Positions 6,425 to 15,558 of a stretch of 59,120 nucleotides of DNA are shown here, in pieces. The position numbers and the translations under genes were made by a program. Source of the stretch: Lentisphaerota bacterium (lineage in GTDB: Bacteria; Verrucomicrobiota; Lentisphaeria; Victivallales; UBA1829); NCBI GenBank assembly GCA_015061845.1, contig SUVT01000006.1, forward strand, positions 1 to 59,120, read 5' to 3'. Each line of letters opens with the position of its first letter. The stretch's first letter is position 1. The notes beneath the pieces were generated by a model, which saw only the letters and a program-made list of their open reading frames with translations, was not told the DNA's origin and did not search any database.

Positions 6425-9376
6425 TTATTTCTTGCGTACAATGATTGCTGTCCAGTCCTGGGGCAATCTGATTTCTGAATATGTTTTTCCGTTGATCTTC
6501 ACGGTCTTCAGTTTGTGATTCTTTACCTCTCTGCCGGTGTGATCATACACATAAATGGTATGTCCGGAGTTGTCTTCCCAGCCGAAATAGCCGCTGCGGA
6601 TGGTGACGATACGCTCTTCGGCAATCATGTAACCATTGTGGATTTCCATCGGTGTGGAAGGATAAAGATGATCAGTTACCGTATGATAAACCGCTCCTGT
6701 ATGGGGCTGTGACGGGAACGCATAGGTGAAGAGACATCCGTATTTGATCGCATCAAGGTGTTTGTCATACCATTCTGAGAATTTGCTGCGGTCCATGTGT
6801 TCCGCGTTAGCATAGGAGATCGGAGTGCTGAAATGAACTCTTGTGTTATTGTAATCAAACTGGGTTTCGGTAAAGGTCTGATAAACCTTGTTTGCAAATT
6901 CACCCATCAGAGCATCACCGCCGTTTGCAACAAGCAATTTTCCTTTGTCTTTGATCTTGTCAGCCATCCGGTTTTTCCATGGTCTCTGCAAGATCCAGCA
7001 GCTGGATTTCAACGTAATGATCTTATTGGTCACCGGGTGAATGTCAGCGGAGCACTGATCCCACGGCTGCCCGTAATGATAATCCGGTCCGCTGGAGGAA
7101 AATTCATCCCAGTAAATGCCATCGATGTCCCAATTTTCCAGAAGATCGTCAATTACTTTTTCCATCATTTTGGCGTAATCCGTTCCTTCCAGTGTCAGAT
7201 ACAGTTTGTTCTGATGTCCATAACGGGCCTGCTGTCCGTTTTTCATCATCAGTCTTCCGTCTTTATGATCAACGTTGGAGGCGGATTCGATCTGTGAATG
7301 ATAATAACGGAAGATTTTTGCCTGAGGTCTGACTTTTCTGAGTTTCGTTATCATTTTCTTGATGAAAGGAATATCCGGTGAGGTCAGAAATGGCGTTCCG
7401 ATTTGTCCCAAGTCCACAATGATCTGATTCACATTGTAGACAGCCAGCCGGTTGTAGAAGCCTTCCATCCATTTATATTGAGCCCAACTGCAGCTGGGAC
7501 CTCTGAGAGTCCGGTTTATGTTGAGATAACGGCGGACAACATTAACAAAATCATAATAGCTGCCGCTTGTGAGCGGAACCATAACAAACTGCTGGGTGAA
7601 TGTTTTGCCCGGAGGCAATACAAACTGGTCATCACAGAGCGTTGCATGCTGCGGGGCAGGAATAAATGCACCGGAATGGATCTGAAATTCCGGGTTGATG
7701 GCGTAAAGTCCGACCCCTCCGCCAACACCTCTTCCGGCAAAGACAGAGTAGTTGCCGATGGATCTCCGGATATTTTTTCCGGTCTTGGTTTCGATGCCGT
7801 TCAGATACAGAACTGTATCGTTGCTGGGGACTTTGATCGTATGTTCCTGTTTCAGCGGAAGATTTTCATTGGTCAAATTTGTAAATGTATCGCTGACAAG
7901 GATCAGTTCCCCTTTCTTTTCAAATTTGCGCTGGTGTTTGAAGAACTTGTTGGAACCGTACACCCACTTTCCGTCCGGGGTAGAGAAACGGCTTGTAACA
8001 AGATATCGTCCGTCTTTCATTGTAATAATAAATCTGCTGCCTTCCAGTTTGACGATGTCGGGCAGGGGAATCTTGCTTTTCAGCTTGATAACAGGGATCT
8101 TTCCTGTCGGAGCAGGTTTACGGTTCTTCCGTTCTTTTACGACCTCATAGTTCACTTTGATATCAGTAACATCCAGAAATTTTGTATACTTTTTATCAAG
8201 AGTGTTTTTGATAACGATCGTATTTTTACCCTCTTTGACAATTCCGGTCAGATCCAGTACAAATTCATGCATATTGTAGTGCTGGGCAAAGAAACGCAGT
8301 GTATGTTTCGGAAGATTTCCTGCTTTTCCGTCTTTGGTGTAAGGCAGAAGATAGCCAAAACCTTTCTGGAAAATCTGTCCCTTACTGCCATTATTAGTGT
8401 AAAAATCATTTTCAGGTTTCAGAAGATTATAATGAGTCAGTTCTTTTCCGTTGACATAAATATGAAGCACCCGGGCGTAGCCGCTGAAGACTGCTGTTGT
8501 CCGAATGTTTGCATTCAAACGAAGTACCGGGGTAAGATAGCTTCCGGCAGGCTTTTTCAGTGTAAATTCAAAACTTTTCTGTCCTTTTGCCGGAATAGAT
8601 GCGTTACTGAGGACTACCGGTTTCTGCGTAGAAACAACTGCTTCATGTCCACCGTTGGAATCAGCAAAGACGGCGGGAGCAAGATCCGGACGGCTGCGGA
8701 ATTGAGCATCTGGTTTTCCTGTTGTCAGAATATGTTCCGGCTTCAACTGGTTTCCACTGTCGACATCCGTATCGCTGACCCATGCGGTCAAGCCGATCAC
8801 ATCATTGCGGTTGATCTCTTTTCCAGCCAGTTCTTTCCAGGGAATAAAGGCTTCGAGATTCCAGCCGTCAACTGTTCTTTCTGCGGCACAAAGTGCATGA
8901 ACCAATTTTTTCCCGTTGGGGTAGGGAATATAAATCGCAGGCTTCAGATTTGCAAAGTTGCCGGGGGTGAATCCGATCTGGAACTGCTTTTTCCCGAATC
9001 CTGCACCTGCATCTTTTTCCGAGGGAGCAACGTCAAGAAATAATTCAATGTGGTCTCCGTCGAAGAATGCCATATCTTCCCCGTTTTGAACCAGTTTATC
9101 ATCTTTGACCGCTGCGGCAAAGAAAAGTCCGGCTGGTTTCCAGGAAAAATAAAATGTTGCAGAAAGATCTTTTTCTGTCGGAACAGCTTTGAACCCGTTC
9201 AGAAGATTCGATTTTCCTTTGACTTTCACAATGCCGCATTTTGCGTCGTTCCAGTCGTTCAGACTTCCGTCAACACTGACAGGAGGGTCCTGTTTGTAAG
9301 GAATCGTTAAAATTTGTCCCCATGCAGAGGTGACGACTGCTGCCGCTGCAAGAAGGCAGGTGATGAATTTTTTCAT
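6425..9376 (-). CDS. Secreted CBM9-like plus TIM-barrel glycosidase-like protein
   Basis: 983-aa exported protein. The N-terminus (MKKFITCLLAAAAVV, then TSAWGQ) is a Sec signal peptide cleaved near residue 20. Residues about 25-230 resemble a family 9 carbohydrate-binding/DOMON-like domain (PPVSVDGSLNDWNDA, FYFSWKPAGLFFAAAVKDDK, HIELFLDV). Then come beta-rich segments to about 620, and a likely TIM barrel with KIFRYYHSQIESAS, a strand ending DGIYWDEFSSSGPDYHYG (candidate catalytic Asp/Glu pair) and LLVANGGDALMGEF. The architecture fits an extracellular polysaccharide hydrolase, but I do not recognise the catalytic family. It sits between the SGNH esterase (13 bp upstream) and the aminotransferase, so all probably act on one glycan. 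A nitrilase or lyase role is not supported. Confidence 0.65.
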   Translation of the reverse strand: MKKFITCLLAAAAVVTSAWGQILTIPYKQDPPVSVDGSLNDWNDAKCGIVKVKGKSNLLNGFKAVPTEKDLSATFYFSWKPAGLFFAAAVKDDKLVQNGEDMAFFDGDHIELFLDVAPSEKDAGAGFGKKQFQIGFTPGNFANLKPAIYIPYPNGKKLVHALCAAERTVDGWNLEAFIPWKELAGKEINRNDVIGLTAWVSDTDVDSGNQLKPEHILTTGKPDAQFRSRPDLAPAVFADSNGGHEAVVSTQKPVVLSNASIPAKGQKSFEFTLKKPAGSYLTPVLRLNANIRTTAVFSGYARVLHIYVNGKELTHYNLLKPENDFYTNNGSKGQIFQKGFGYLLPYTKDGKAGNLPKHTLRFFAQHYNMHEFVLDLTGIVKEGKNTIVIKNTLDKKYTKFLDVTDIKVNYEVVKERKNRKPAPTGKIPVIKLKSKIPLPDIVKLEGSRFIITMKDGRYLVTSRFSTPDGKWVYGSNKFFKHQRKFEKKGELILVSDTFTNLTNENLPLKQEHTIKVPSNDTVLYLNGIETKTGKNIRRSIGNYSVFAGRGVGGGVGLYAINPEFQIHSGAFIPAPQHATLCDDQFVLPPGKTFTQQFVMVPLTSGSYYDFVNVVRRYLNINRTLRGPSCSWAQYKWMEGFYNRLAVYNVNQIIVDLGQIGTPFLTSPDIPFIKKMITKLRKVRPQAKIFRYYHSQIESASNVDHKDGRLMMKNGQQARYGHQNKLYLTLEGTDYAKMMEKVIDDLLENWDIDGIYWDEFSSSGPDYHYGQPWDQCSADIHPVTNKIITLKSSCWILQRPWKNRMADKIKDKGKLLVANGGDALMGEFANKVYQTFTETQFDYNNTRVHFSTPISYANAEHMDRSKFSEWYDKHLDAIKYGCLFTYAFPSQPHTGAVYHTVTDHLYPSTPMEIHNGYMIAEERIVTIRSGYFGWEDNSGHTIYVYDHTGREVKNHKLKTVKINGKTYSEIRLPQDWTAIIVRKK

Positions 9377-9389
9377 AGAATTTCCTTTC

Positions 9390-10457
9390 TTATTTGATAT
9401 TTAACGCTTTTTTCAGTGTCGGAAGAATATTTTCATACATCCGGTAAAATCCGAGATCGTTTGGGTGACAGCCGTCAAAGGTGCAGCAGTCCCGCATTTC
9501 CGTTCCCCAGAGCGTTTCACCGTCGACGAAATAAACATTTTTATCACCGGAAGCCAACGCATCGGTGTATGTTTTCCGGATAATCTCCCGACGGTAAACG
9601 ATACTTTGTTCGGAGGCATAGAAATCCGGGCGGGAAATCATAATGATGGGCAACTCCGGATGTTTTTCCCGGACAGCCCGGAAAAATCTGCTGTGAGTCG
9701 CTTCCAGATGTTCTGCTGTCGGCGCATTATGATCATAGTCCATAACAAATGCCGCAAGATCCAACTCCGCAATGGCTTCTGCAACAGCGATTTCCCCTTT
9801 GCCGCAGCCGGAAAAACCGAGATTGATCTGTTCGGCATCCACTGTACGGCAGAGCATGGATGTATAAGCATTCCCCGGTCTGCAGGCACAGCCGCCCTGG
9901 GTGATGGAAGAACCGTAAAACAGAATGGGCTTTCCGATTTTGTGCGGGGGAGGGGGCAGAAGTTCCGCATCGGCTTTCAATCCGATTTCCAGTTTGGTCA
10001 CACCGCCGTAAAGAGGCAGGTTGATCCACCACTCCCGCAGTTCCCCGGAAGGATTCTGGGCACAGGTTCCCTTGACACTGTCGTCTTGCGGTTCCGGGCG
10101 GACAAGCCGGTGAAAACGGAGCAAGCCATCTTTTCTGAAGTAACAATCGAACCCGCGCCGCCCGACATTGTGGCGCAGTCCGAGATCCCATCCGATATCA
10201 GCTTTCAGGATGATTTCTGTGGAGTTCGTTATGAACCGGACACATGCCCCGGCTGTGTTATGAGCCAGTTCCAATGCGCCTTTGTTGACATCGTATTCTG
10301 TCAATCTTTCGGGGAGACGGTAGTACGGTTCTTTATTGCAATGTCTCCATGCGAGACCTTCCAGAGAGAAGATCCCATCCAGAACATTGCGATAGACGAA
10401 CCCTTGATCGTCGGGGACCAACGACCTGAAATTTTTATCAATATCTGTCAGTTTCAT
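9390..10457 (-). CDS. SGNH-hydrolase esterase with N-terminal GxDLY-like domain
   Basis: 355-aa esterase, probably removing acetyl or other acyl groups from glycans. The N-terminal 165 residues form a beta-sandwich like the GxDLY domain (GRRGFDCYFRKDGLLRF). The catalytic domain has all four SGNH blocks: YGSSITQGG (nucleophile about Ser184), LGFSGCGKGE (Gly block), MDYDHNAPT (Asn about 244) and FDGCHPNDLG (Asp about 328, His about 331). No signal peptide is visible, so it may act in the cytoplasm on imported sugars. It is downstream of the pseudopilin gene and 13 bp upstream of the secreted TIM-barrel gene. The lipase and acyl-CoA thioesterase alternatives are less likely given the domain pairing and neighbours. 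Confidence 0.85.
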   Translation of the reverse strand: MKLTDIDKNFRSLVPDDQGFVYRNVLDGIFSLEGLAWRHCNKEPYYRLPERLTEYDVNKGALELAHNTAGACVRFITNSTEIILKADIGWDLGLRHNVGRRGFDCYFRKDGLLRFHRLVRPEPQDDSVKGTCAQNPSGELREWWINLPLYGGVTKLEIGLKADAELLPPPPHKIGKPILFYGSSITQGGCACRPGNAYTSMLCRTVDAEQINLGFSGCGKGEIAVAEAIAELDLAAFVMDYDHNAPTAEHLEATHSRFFRAVREKHPELPIIMISRPDFYASEQSIVYRREIIRKTYTDALASGDKNVYFVDGETLWGTEMRDCCTFDGCHPNDLGFYRMYENILPTLKKALNIK

Positions 10458-10504
10458 TTTGAGTCAACTAAATAGTGCAGTTGCTTTTGAGACTTGTTTG
10501 GTTG

Positions 10505-11272
10505 TTATTCCCAGTTGTCATAGTAAGGCGGAGTTGCATTTGCTCCGAGTTTATAACGCCAGAAATATGTTTTATTCGGTGTCTTCCCCGCATAAGCCGG
10601 GTTGGCAGAATAAGGAATTTTGGATTTTTGAAGATATCTTACATTTCCGGTCAGAAAAATGAAATTTGCCCCTGTTTGGTGGCGGAGTTTTATCTGTTCA
10701 TCCCAATTATCAGCAGCTCCGCATACAGCTCCGGTGTTTCCGTTGCTGAAATCTGCAAAATACATCGTACCGCTGGGATTGTCGGAAATATGTTCTTTGG
10801 GCAATGTTTTATAGTTTGTTCTTGAGAGATATCCGTTAATATAGTAATCGGTAGATTTTGTTTGTGCCCATCCACGCCCTCTGCTTGTATGAGCAGTATC
10901 GTTCCAGCTCCCCTGGAATGTGGGGCATTTCAAAATTTCCGGTGTATTGGCGGGTTCTTCTTCATTTTTAGAACTTCCTTTTCCCGGAGCAATATATCCT
11001 GTCTTAATCAGCAGGACGTTCCAGAAATCGGAAACTCCGGCCTGTGTTCCGCCTTGAGACATGTAATTCGGGACACGTTCCATACCGTAATCACTGCAAT
11101 ACTGGCTGACTGAAAGATACAACTGCTTCAAATTGTTCGTACATCCGGAAATTCTGGCTTTTTCCCGGGATGTGTTCAATGCCGGCAGCAGCATCCCTGC
11201 AAGGATCGCAATGATAGCAATAACAACCAGCAGCTCAATCAGTGTGAAACAGTTTTTTGTTTCTCTCTTCAT
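10505..11272 (-). CDS. Type II secretion/type IV pilin-like pseudopilin (prepilin N-methylation signal)
   Basis: 255-aa protein with a textbook class III prepilin leader: a short charged leader MKRETKNC, then [20 protein letters not shown], with cleavage before Phe and Glu at position +5. The conserved tail of the helix, [20 protein letters not shown], is typical of the G-like pseudopilins that are abundant in Lentisphaerae and Planctomycetes. The C-terminal part, with [19 protein letters not shown], matches the product-display region of such proteins. I place the start at 11272, not at the in-frame ATG at 11290, because AGGGAGAG lies 7 bp before the former. It is the first gene of the esterase/TIM-barrel/aminotransferase operon, with a strong promoter at 11351-11379, suggesting an envelope-anchored part of glycan handling. 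No secretion machinery genes are nearby. Confidence 0.85.
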   Translation of the reverse strand: MKRETKNCFTLIELLVVIAIIAILAGMLLPALNTSREKARISGCTNNLKQLYLSVSQYCSDYGMERVPNYMSQGGTQAGVSDFWNVLLIKTGYIAPGKGSSKNEEEPANTPEILKCPTFQGSWNDTAHTSRGRGWAQTKSTDYYINGYLSRTNYKTLPKEHISDNPSGTMYFADFSNGNTGAVCGAADNWDEQIKLRHQTGANFIFLTGNVRYLQKSKIPYSANPAYAGKTPNKTYFWRYKLGANATPPYYDNWE

Positions 11273-11350
11273 AATTTTTCTCTCCCTCATGAATATTTTT
11301 TATAATATTTTCACACGCAGAATAATACACAACTTCCGCAATCTGTCGTA

Positions 11351-11379
11351 AATATAGCAGAAAAAATTCTGTTTGTAAA
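11351..11379 (-). promoter_or_regulatory. Promoter of the pseudopilin operon
   Basis: On the minus strand TTTACA (11374-11379), 17 bp, TATATT (11351-11356). The spacer holds a short inverted repeat CAGAA/TTCTG, a possible operator. Nothing else was found in the non-coding stretch 11273-11475. Confidence 0.6.
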
Positions 11380-11475
11380 TACTGCAATCGGGAGAAAAAT
11401 ACTTAAATCATGCAATAATTTGCATTTTTCTAGATTTGAAAGATCTTTTTTATGCTTTTTTTTGAAAAAACAGTT

Positions 11476-13203
11476 TTAAAAATGCTCCAGAATCAATTCT
11501 GCAACTTGAAGCTCTGAACCGATCTCAGGTCGGGTCGATTCAAGTGACAAAGTATGATGTCCTGCATTCCGGAAAAAGATCACTCCGGCCTTGGCTGTGT
11601 GCATCCGTGCCGTCGGTTCTGTCTGAAGCGGGGGAGGGGGCAACTGTTGTGCATCCGGAAGCCAGCGTTCAATAACAGTTCCCGATTCATCCGAGATTTT
11701 CCAGACTCGGTTTTCCAGATCTACTTTCTGATACCGGATGGAAATTCTGTAATATCCCGGTTCGGAAAGCTCAAAATCCCACTTCGCTTTCCCGCCCGGC
11801 TGCCAGTTGTGGATGATATTCACATAGATAAATTCTCCGAACCGTTCTGCCCAGAAATCGTGCTTCAACTCCGCTCCGGTCAGAACAGCCTGTTCTGCGG
11901 GAAGACGGCACGGATTTTCCGGCGTAACGACAAGGATATTTTCATTTGTTTCCGGGATCTGTTCGCTGCAAGTGACCTCAAGAACTTCATAGAGATCTTC
12001 GCTGCGTTCAAAAGGAAGTGTCAGTTTCAGAAGATTATCTTCCTGTTTGAACTCAACCGTTTTGTTTCCGCCCAGCCAGACGATTTTGCTGATTTTTCCC
12101 GGAAAACCGTAATCTGTGATCATTCCACCGGGAGTCCAGTTGTTCAGGATAAAGTAGGCTTTATTGCCGCGCCGCGTACAGTCGCCCCACTGACGGGCGG
12201 CGTTCCATGGAGAAGAATCAGCACCGTAAATGACAGTTTCGCCATACTTCTGCATCCATTTTCCGGTTTCCAGAAGAGCGTGACGGCATGGTGCAGGGAT
12301 CCGTCCTTTTCTATCGGGTCCGATATTCACCATAAATGTTCCGCCACGGGCTGTAACGCTGATCAGGTCATGGAGGATCTCTTTTCCGGAACAGAAATCC
12401 TGATCGATATCGGAATACCCCCAGCTGTTGTTGCTTGTTCGGATGCACTCCCACAAACCGGGGATCCGTTCTGCCGGAACTTCATTGTCGTTCATGCTGG
12501 AATAGTCACCGACACCGTTTCCGATCCTGCTGTTGACCAGTGCATCCGGCTGATACTCATGCACCAGTTCCACGATTTTCCGGGATTGTTCCTCTGTCAT
12601 TGCGCCAGGCGTGTCGAACCAGATCAACGCCAACTTTCCGTAATTTGTCAGAAGTTCCTTGATTTGAGGCAGACACTTATTCTGGAAATAATCGTTGAAA
12701 TCAGCATCTTTCAGGGATTCATCCCAGCGGTTATATGCCTGCCAATCCTGAAATTGGGAGTAATAGAACCCAAGTCCGAGTCCCTGTTTTCTGCACTCAT
12801 CAGCCAGCTCTGCCATGGGATCCCTTTTGAATGGTGTGGCATCATAAATATTGAACGGATCCGCCGATTTGAACATTGCAAACCCTTCGTGATGCTTGGC
12901 TGTGATGATGATATATTTCATTCCGGCAGCTTTCGCTGTTGCCACAAAATCGGCGGCATTGAATTCTGATGGATTGAACTCTTTTGCAAGTCCGGCATAA
13001 TCTTTTGCAGAGATATTTGCCGTACACATGAGCCATTCGGTGATCCCGTGATAAGTTTTTCCATTCCATTGCCCCCCGGCTTGAGAATAAAGCCCCCAGT
13101 GAACAAACATGGCAAATTTGCTTTGCCGGAAATATGCTGCTTTGGGGGATTCCGCAGAAAGACAGCTTGCCGTTGATCCCCATAACTCATTCATCTTTTC
13201 CAT
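11476..13203 (-). CDS. GH29 alpha-L-fucosidase
   Basis: 575-aa glycoside hydrolase that should release alpha-L-fucose from glycans. Family 29 blocks are complete: FAMFVHWGLYSQ near residue 31, YIIITAKHHEGFAMF (His104-His105), GLGFYYSQFQDW, and LALIWFDTPG with the catalytic nucleophile Asp197. The acid/base region is weakly conserved in this family and I cannot assign it. After about residue 335 come beta-rich segments (a sheet domain and a jelly-roll-like C-terminus). There is no signal peptide, so it is intracellular and acts on imported oligosaccharides. The ATG has AGAGG 8 bp upstream and a promoter at 13270-13297. It is divergent from an AraC-type regulator at 13350, the likely controller. 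Confidence 0.92.
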   Translation of the reverse strand: MEKMNELWGSTASCLSAESPKAAYFRQSKFAMFVHWGLYSQAGGQWNGKTYHGITEWLMCTANISAKDYAGLAKEFNPSEFNAADFVATAKAAGMKYIIITAKHHEGFAMFKSADPFNIYDATPFKRDPMAELADECRKQGLGLGFYYSQFQDWQAYNRWDESLKDADFNDYFQNKCLPQIKELLTNYGKLALIWFDTPGAMTEEQSRKIVELVHEYQPDALVNSRIGNGVGDYSSMNDNEVPAERIPGLWECIRTSNNSWGYSDIDQDFCSGKEILHDLISVTARGGTFMVNIGPDRKGRIPAPCRHALLETGKWMQKYGETVIYGADSSPWNAARQWGDCTRRGNKAYFILNNWTPGGMITDYGFPGKISKIVWLGGNKTVEFKQEDNLLKLTLPFERSEDLYEVLEVTCSEQIPETNENILVVTPENPCRLPAEQAVLTGAELKHDFWAERFGEFIYVNIIHNWQPGGKAKWDFELSEPGYYRISIRYQKVDLENRVWKISDESGTVIERWLPDAQQLPPPPLQTEPTARMHTAKAGVIFFRNAGHHTLSLESTRPEIGSELQVAELILEHF

Positions 13204-13269
13204 AATAGAAACCTCTTTTTTATGTTTTTTTTCAAAAAACAGTTCGCATTTTTTTCGACTTCACATTAT

Positions 13270-13297
13270 ATTATAGTGCATTGTTTCGTTTTTACAA
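13270..13297 (-). promoter_or_regulatory. Promoter of the fucosidase gene
   Basis: On the minus strand TTGTAA (13292-13297), 16 bp, TATAAT (13270-13275). The -35 box overlaps a 7-bp inverted repeat GCATTGT (13278-13284)/ACAATGC (13294-13300). Confidence 0.65.
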
Positions 13298-13323
13298 TGC
13301 TTGTTTTGTAGAAAAAATGCTTG
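13296..13323. promoter_or_regulatory. Candidate AraC-type operator (direct repeat)
   Basis: AATGCTTG occurs at 13296-13303 and again at 13316-13323, 20 bp apart, or two turns of the helix on the same face. It lies between the divergent fucosidase and AraC-type genes and touches the -35 box of the fucosidase promoter. AraC-family proteins bind direct repeats with about this spacing. Confidence 0.4.
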
Positions 13324-13349
13324 AATTATGCTTTTTTGAGGCCTTTTTG

Positions 13350-14201
13350 ATGAACAACTTGATCATTCAGCGTTTACGACAGGGGATTACCAATATAATC
13401 TCCAGTTTTTCGGAACCGTCATGTCAGGAAGAGGCGAACAAGTTCGATGCCAGCACTCATCTGCAGCGGGAGATCTTTTTTGTGATCGATGGCGACAGCC
13501 GTTACATGCTGAACGGAAGTGTCTACCCTGTTCCTCCCGGGACGGTCTGTCTGATCAACCATTGGGAATCTCATGCTTTCGGTTACCGGAAAAATGATTG
13601 TAATCTCCTGCATTTCTGGATAAATTTCTGGTCCAGTGAACACATGTCTGCTTATGCGATGCATGTGGAAAAGAATGGCGTTTACAGGATATCAACAAAG
13701 CGATTGACATTTTCTCCGGAATATCAAATGCTGATTGCCCGTCGCTGGGATCGTTTGACTGCGTTGAATGACGCTTCTCAGGAAACTGTTATGGATTATA
13801 TGAAATTGCCATTGGAAATGCTGTTTAATGAAATCGCATTTCAGCTTCAAAACGAAAGCAGCAGCGAAAAGGAAAATTCAGATTCGATTCTTGAATCTTT
13901 GAAAAAATATATCCAGACCACAAACGGAAGAGGCTGTTCTTATCAGAAGCTGGAGCAGGTTTCCGGATACAGTCGGTCACATCTGGCGCACCGCTTCCGG
14001 AAATACGCCGGATGTTCCCTCGGAAATTATATTGATAAAGTCCGGGTTGCTTATACCGTAAAGGCTTTGCAGCGCGGACTGAAACAGAAAGAGATTGCCT
14101 TTGAACTGGGATTTTCCTCTCCCTCAAACTTCTGGCTCTGGATGAAAAAACACCGGGAAGATATCAAAAGAGAGGAAATTTGTCCTGATCAATCATTGTA
14201 A
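13350..14201 (+). CDS. AraC-family transcriptional regulator
   Basis: 283-aa regulator. The first half is a cupin-like sugar-sensing domain (IFFVIDGDSRYMLNGSVYP, PPGTVCLINHWESHAFGY). The last 100 residues hold the two helix-turn-helix motifs (SYQKLEQVSGYSRSHLAHRF and a second one around QKEIAFELGFSSPSNFWLWM). I start it at 13350, since GAGG precedes that ATG by 8 bp; an upstream in-frame ATG at 13281 lies inside the promoter region. It is divergent from the GH29 fucosidase, and a pair of direct repeats between them is a likely binding site, so it probably senses fucose or a fucosylated breakdown product and activates the fucosidase. The stop is only 9 bp from the convergent oxidoreductase gene. 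Confidence 0.9.
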   Translation: MNNLIIQRLRQGITNIISSFSEPSCQEEANKFDASTHLQREIFFVIDGDSRYMLNGSVYPVPPGTVCLINHWESHAFGYRKNDCNLLHFWINFWSSEHMSAYAMHVEKNGVYRISTKRLTFSPEYQMLIARRWDRLTALNDASQETVMDYMKLPLEMLFNEIAFQLQNESSSEKENSDSILESLKKYIQTTNGRGCSYQKLEQVSGYSRSHLAHRFRKYAGCSLGNYIDKVRVAYTVKALQRGLKQKEIAFELGFSSPSNFWLWMKKHREDIKREEICPDQSL

Positions 14202-14210
14202 ACGGATTGG

Positions 14211-15431
14211 TCAGTCCAGTTTGATTTTGACAAATTTTGCACTGTCGGCAGATTCTCTGGCGCAGATACAGGCGAGGGTGCTCATGACTCCGTTTCCGGT
14301 AATCAGATCTGTTCTTGCACGCTTTCCAGTCTTTATGCACTGAATAAAATCATAAATCAGTTCTTTGTCGCCGCCGTAATGGCTGAGCTTTCCGGGGTCG
14401 ACCTGATATTTTTCCTGACTGCTGTTCCGGTGAGAGGAAACGGTCAGTGTGCCATTATTGAAATCAATTTCCAATGTTCCGTCGCTTCCGCAGAATCTGG
14501 CACCGCGGCGGCAGGCATGACCACGGGCAATAAAATTCTGTGTATGAGTGACATGTGCGCCGGATTCCATACGGAAGATACACTCTCCGATATCTTCGAT
14601 GGCGATATCTTTTGAGAAGACACAAAGGCGTTTTGTTCCGACTTTTCCATCGGGATTCATCCGCAGAGAGCTGGCATTTACCGCTTCTGCAACGCTGTTA
14701 TATCTGCCCATTTCGCGGAATTGAGCCAGAGGTCCTTCGGGACAGGTTGCCTGATCCGGACACTCCCGGCAGGTCATATCGTAAGGTTTGTCTCCCTGAT
14801 GATAGGTCTTTGCCCGCATGGCGCAGACTTCTGTCGGAACGCTTCCGGTCAGATAGAAGAGATAGTCGATATCATGAACAGCTTTCTGCAGGAACATTCC
14901 GCCGGTCTTTTCAAAATCACGGAACCAGGTGGAAAAGTAGATTTCGCCCGGAGTATCTTCATACCCGACAGCCTGATGGACCGGACCGATGGCACCGGAA
15001 TCAATAAGAGCTTTTGCCTTCTGAGTGAGCGCACACATTCGCATGGGCAGGGAAACTTCAATGGGCGTCTTGGAGTTTTTGAACGTATTGTAAAGCTGCA
15101 TCAACTGTTCAAGATTGATAGCGACCGGTTTTTCGATGTAGATCGGAACACCCAACTTCTCCAGCTTGCAGGCTGTCTCGGTGTGATAGGTGCAGAATGT
15201 TCCTATGATAATGCCGTCAACTTCCGGAGCTGCAGCAATAAATTCATCGACATTATCAAAGAATTTGCAGTTTTCTGAAACGCAGACTTTCTTTTCTGCC
15301 AATCTGGATTGGGCATTTGCCTTGTTGGGGTCGGCAACCGCCACAACTTCATATTCATCGTTATAAACACCAACGTAACTTGCGATCGTTGCAGCCTGAA
15401 GACCGCAACCGACAACTCCGATTCTGATCAT
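14211..15431 (-). CDS. Gfo/Idh/MocA-family oxidoreductase
   Basis: 406-aa NAD(P)-dependent sugar or cyclitol dehydrogenase. The Rossmann start is IGVVGCGLQAATIASY. The catalytic lysine is in YIEKPVAINLEQL (about Lys101), and a second conserved block is FLQKAVHDIDYLFYLTG (His186). An insertion at about 220-231 has CRECPDQATC, a CxxCx5C cluster that could bind a metal and is seen in some members from PVC-group bacteria. It has its own promoter (15461-15488) and CGGAGG ahead of the ATG. Substrate unknown; oxidation of fucose- or inositol-type sugars would fit the neighbourhood. Some members of this fold are redox glycosidases, so the class is uncertain. Confidence 0.9.
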   Translation of the reverse strand: MIRIGVVGCGLQAATIASYVGVYNDEYEVVAVADPNKANAQSRLAEKKVCVSENCKFFDNVDEFIAAAPEVDGIIIGTFCTYHTETACKLEKLGVPIYIEKPVAINLEQLMQLYNTFKNSKTPIEVSLPMRMCALTQKAKALIDSGAIGPVHQAVGYEDTPGEIYFSTWFRDFEKTGGMFLQKAVHDIDYLFYLTGSVPTEVCAMRAKTYHQGDKPYDMTCRECPDQATCPEGPLAQFREMGRYNSVAEAVNASSLRMNPDGKVGTKRLCVFSKDIAIEDIGECIFRMESGAHVTHTQNFIARGHACRRGARFCGSDGTLEIDFNNGTLTVSSHRNSSQEKYQVDPGKLSHYGGDKELIYDFIQCIKTGKRARTDLITGNGVMSTLACICARESADSAKFVKIKLD

Positions 15432-15460
15432 TTTATCCTCCGTTAAAGAAATTTGATATT

Positions 15461-15488
15461 ACTATACCAGTTTTTTGAGAAAAATCAA
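15461..15488 (-). promoter_or_regulatory. Promoter of the Gfo/Idh/MocA gene
   Basis: On the minus strand TTGATT (15483-15488), 16 bp, TATAGT (15461-15466), about 30 bp before the ATG. Confidence 0.55.
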
Positions 15489-15501
15489 CCGGAGAGAATA
15501 G

Positions 15502-15537
15502 AAAAAAGCCGGATATCTCAGACTTGAAATATCCGGC
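15502..15537 (-). terminator. Terminator of the dapB operon
   Basis: GCCGGATAT (15508-15516) pairs with ATATCCGGC (15529-15537). On the minus strand the stem is followed by six T (15502-15507). It lies 21 bp after the last gene of the operon. Confidence 0.85.
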
Positions 15538-15558
15538 GGAAACAGTTTATTTTCCCGA

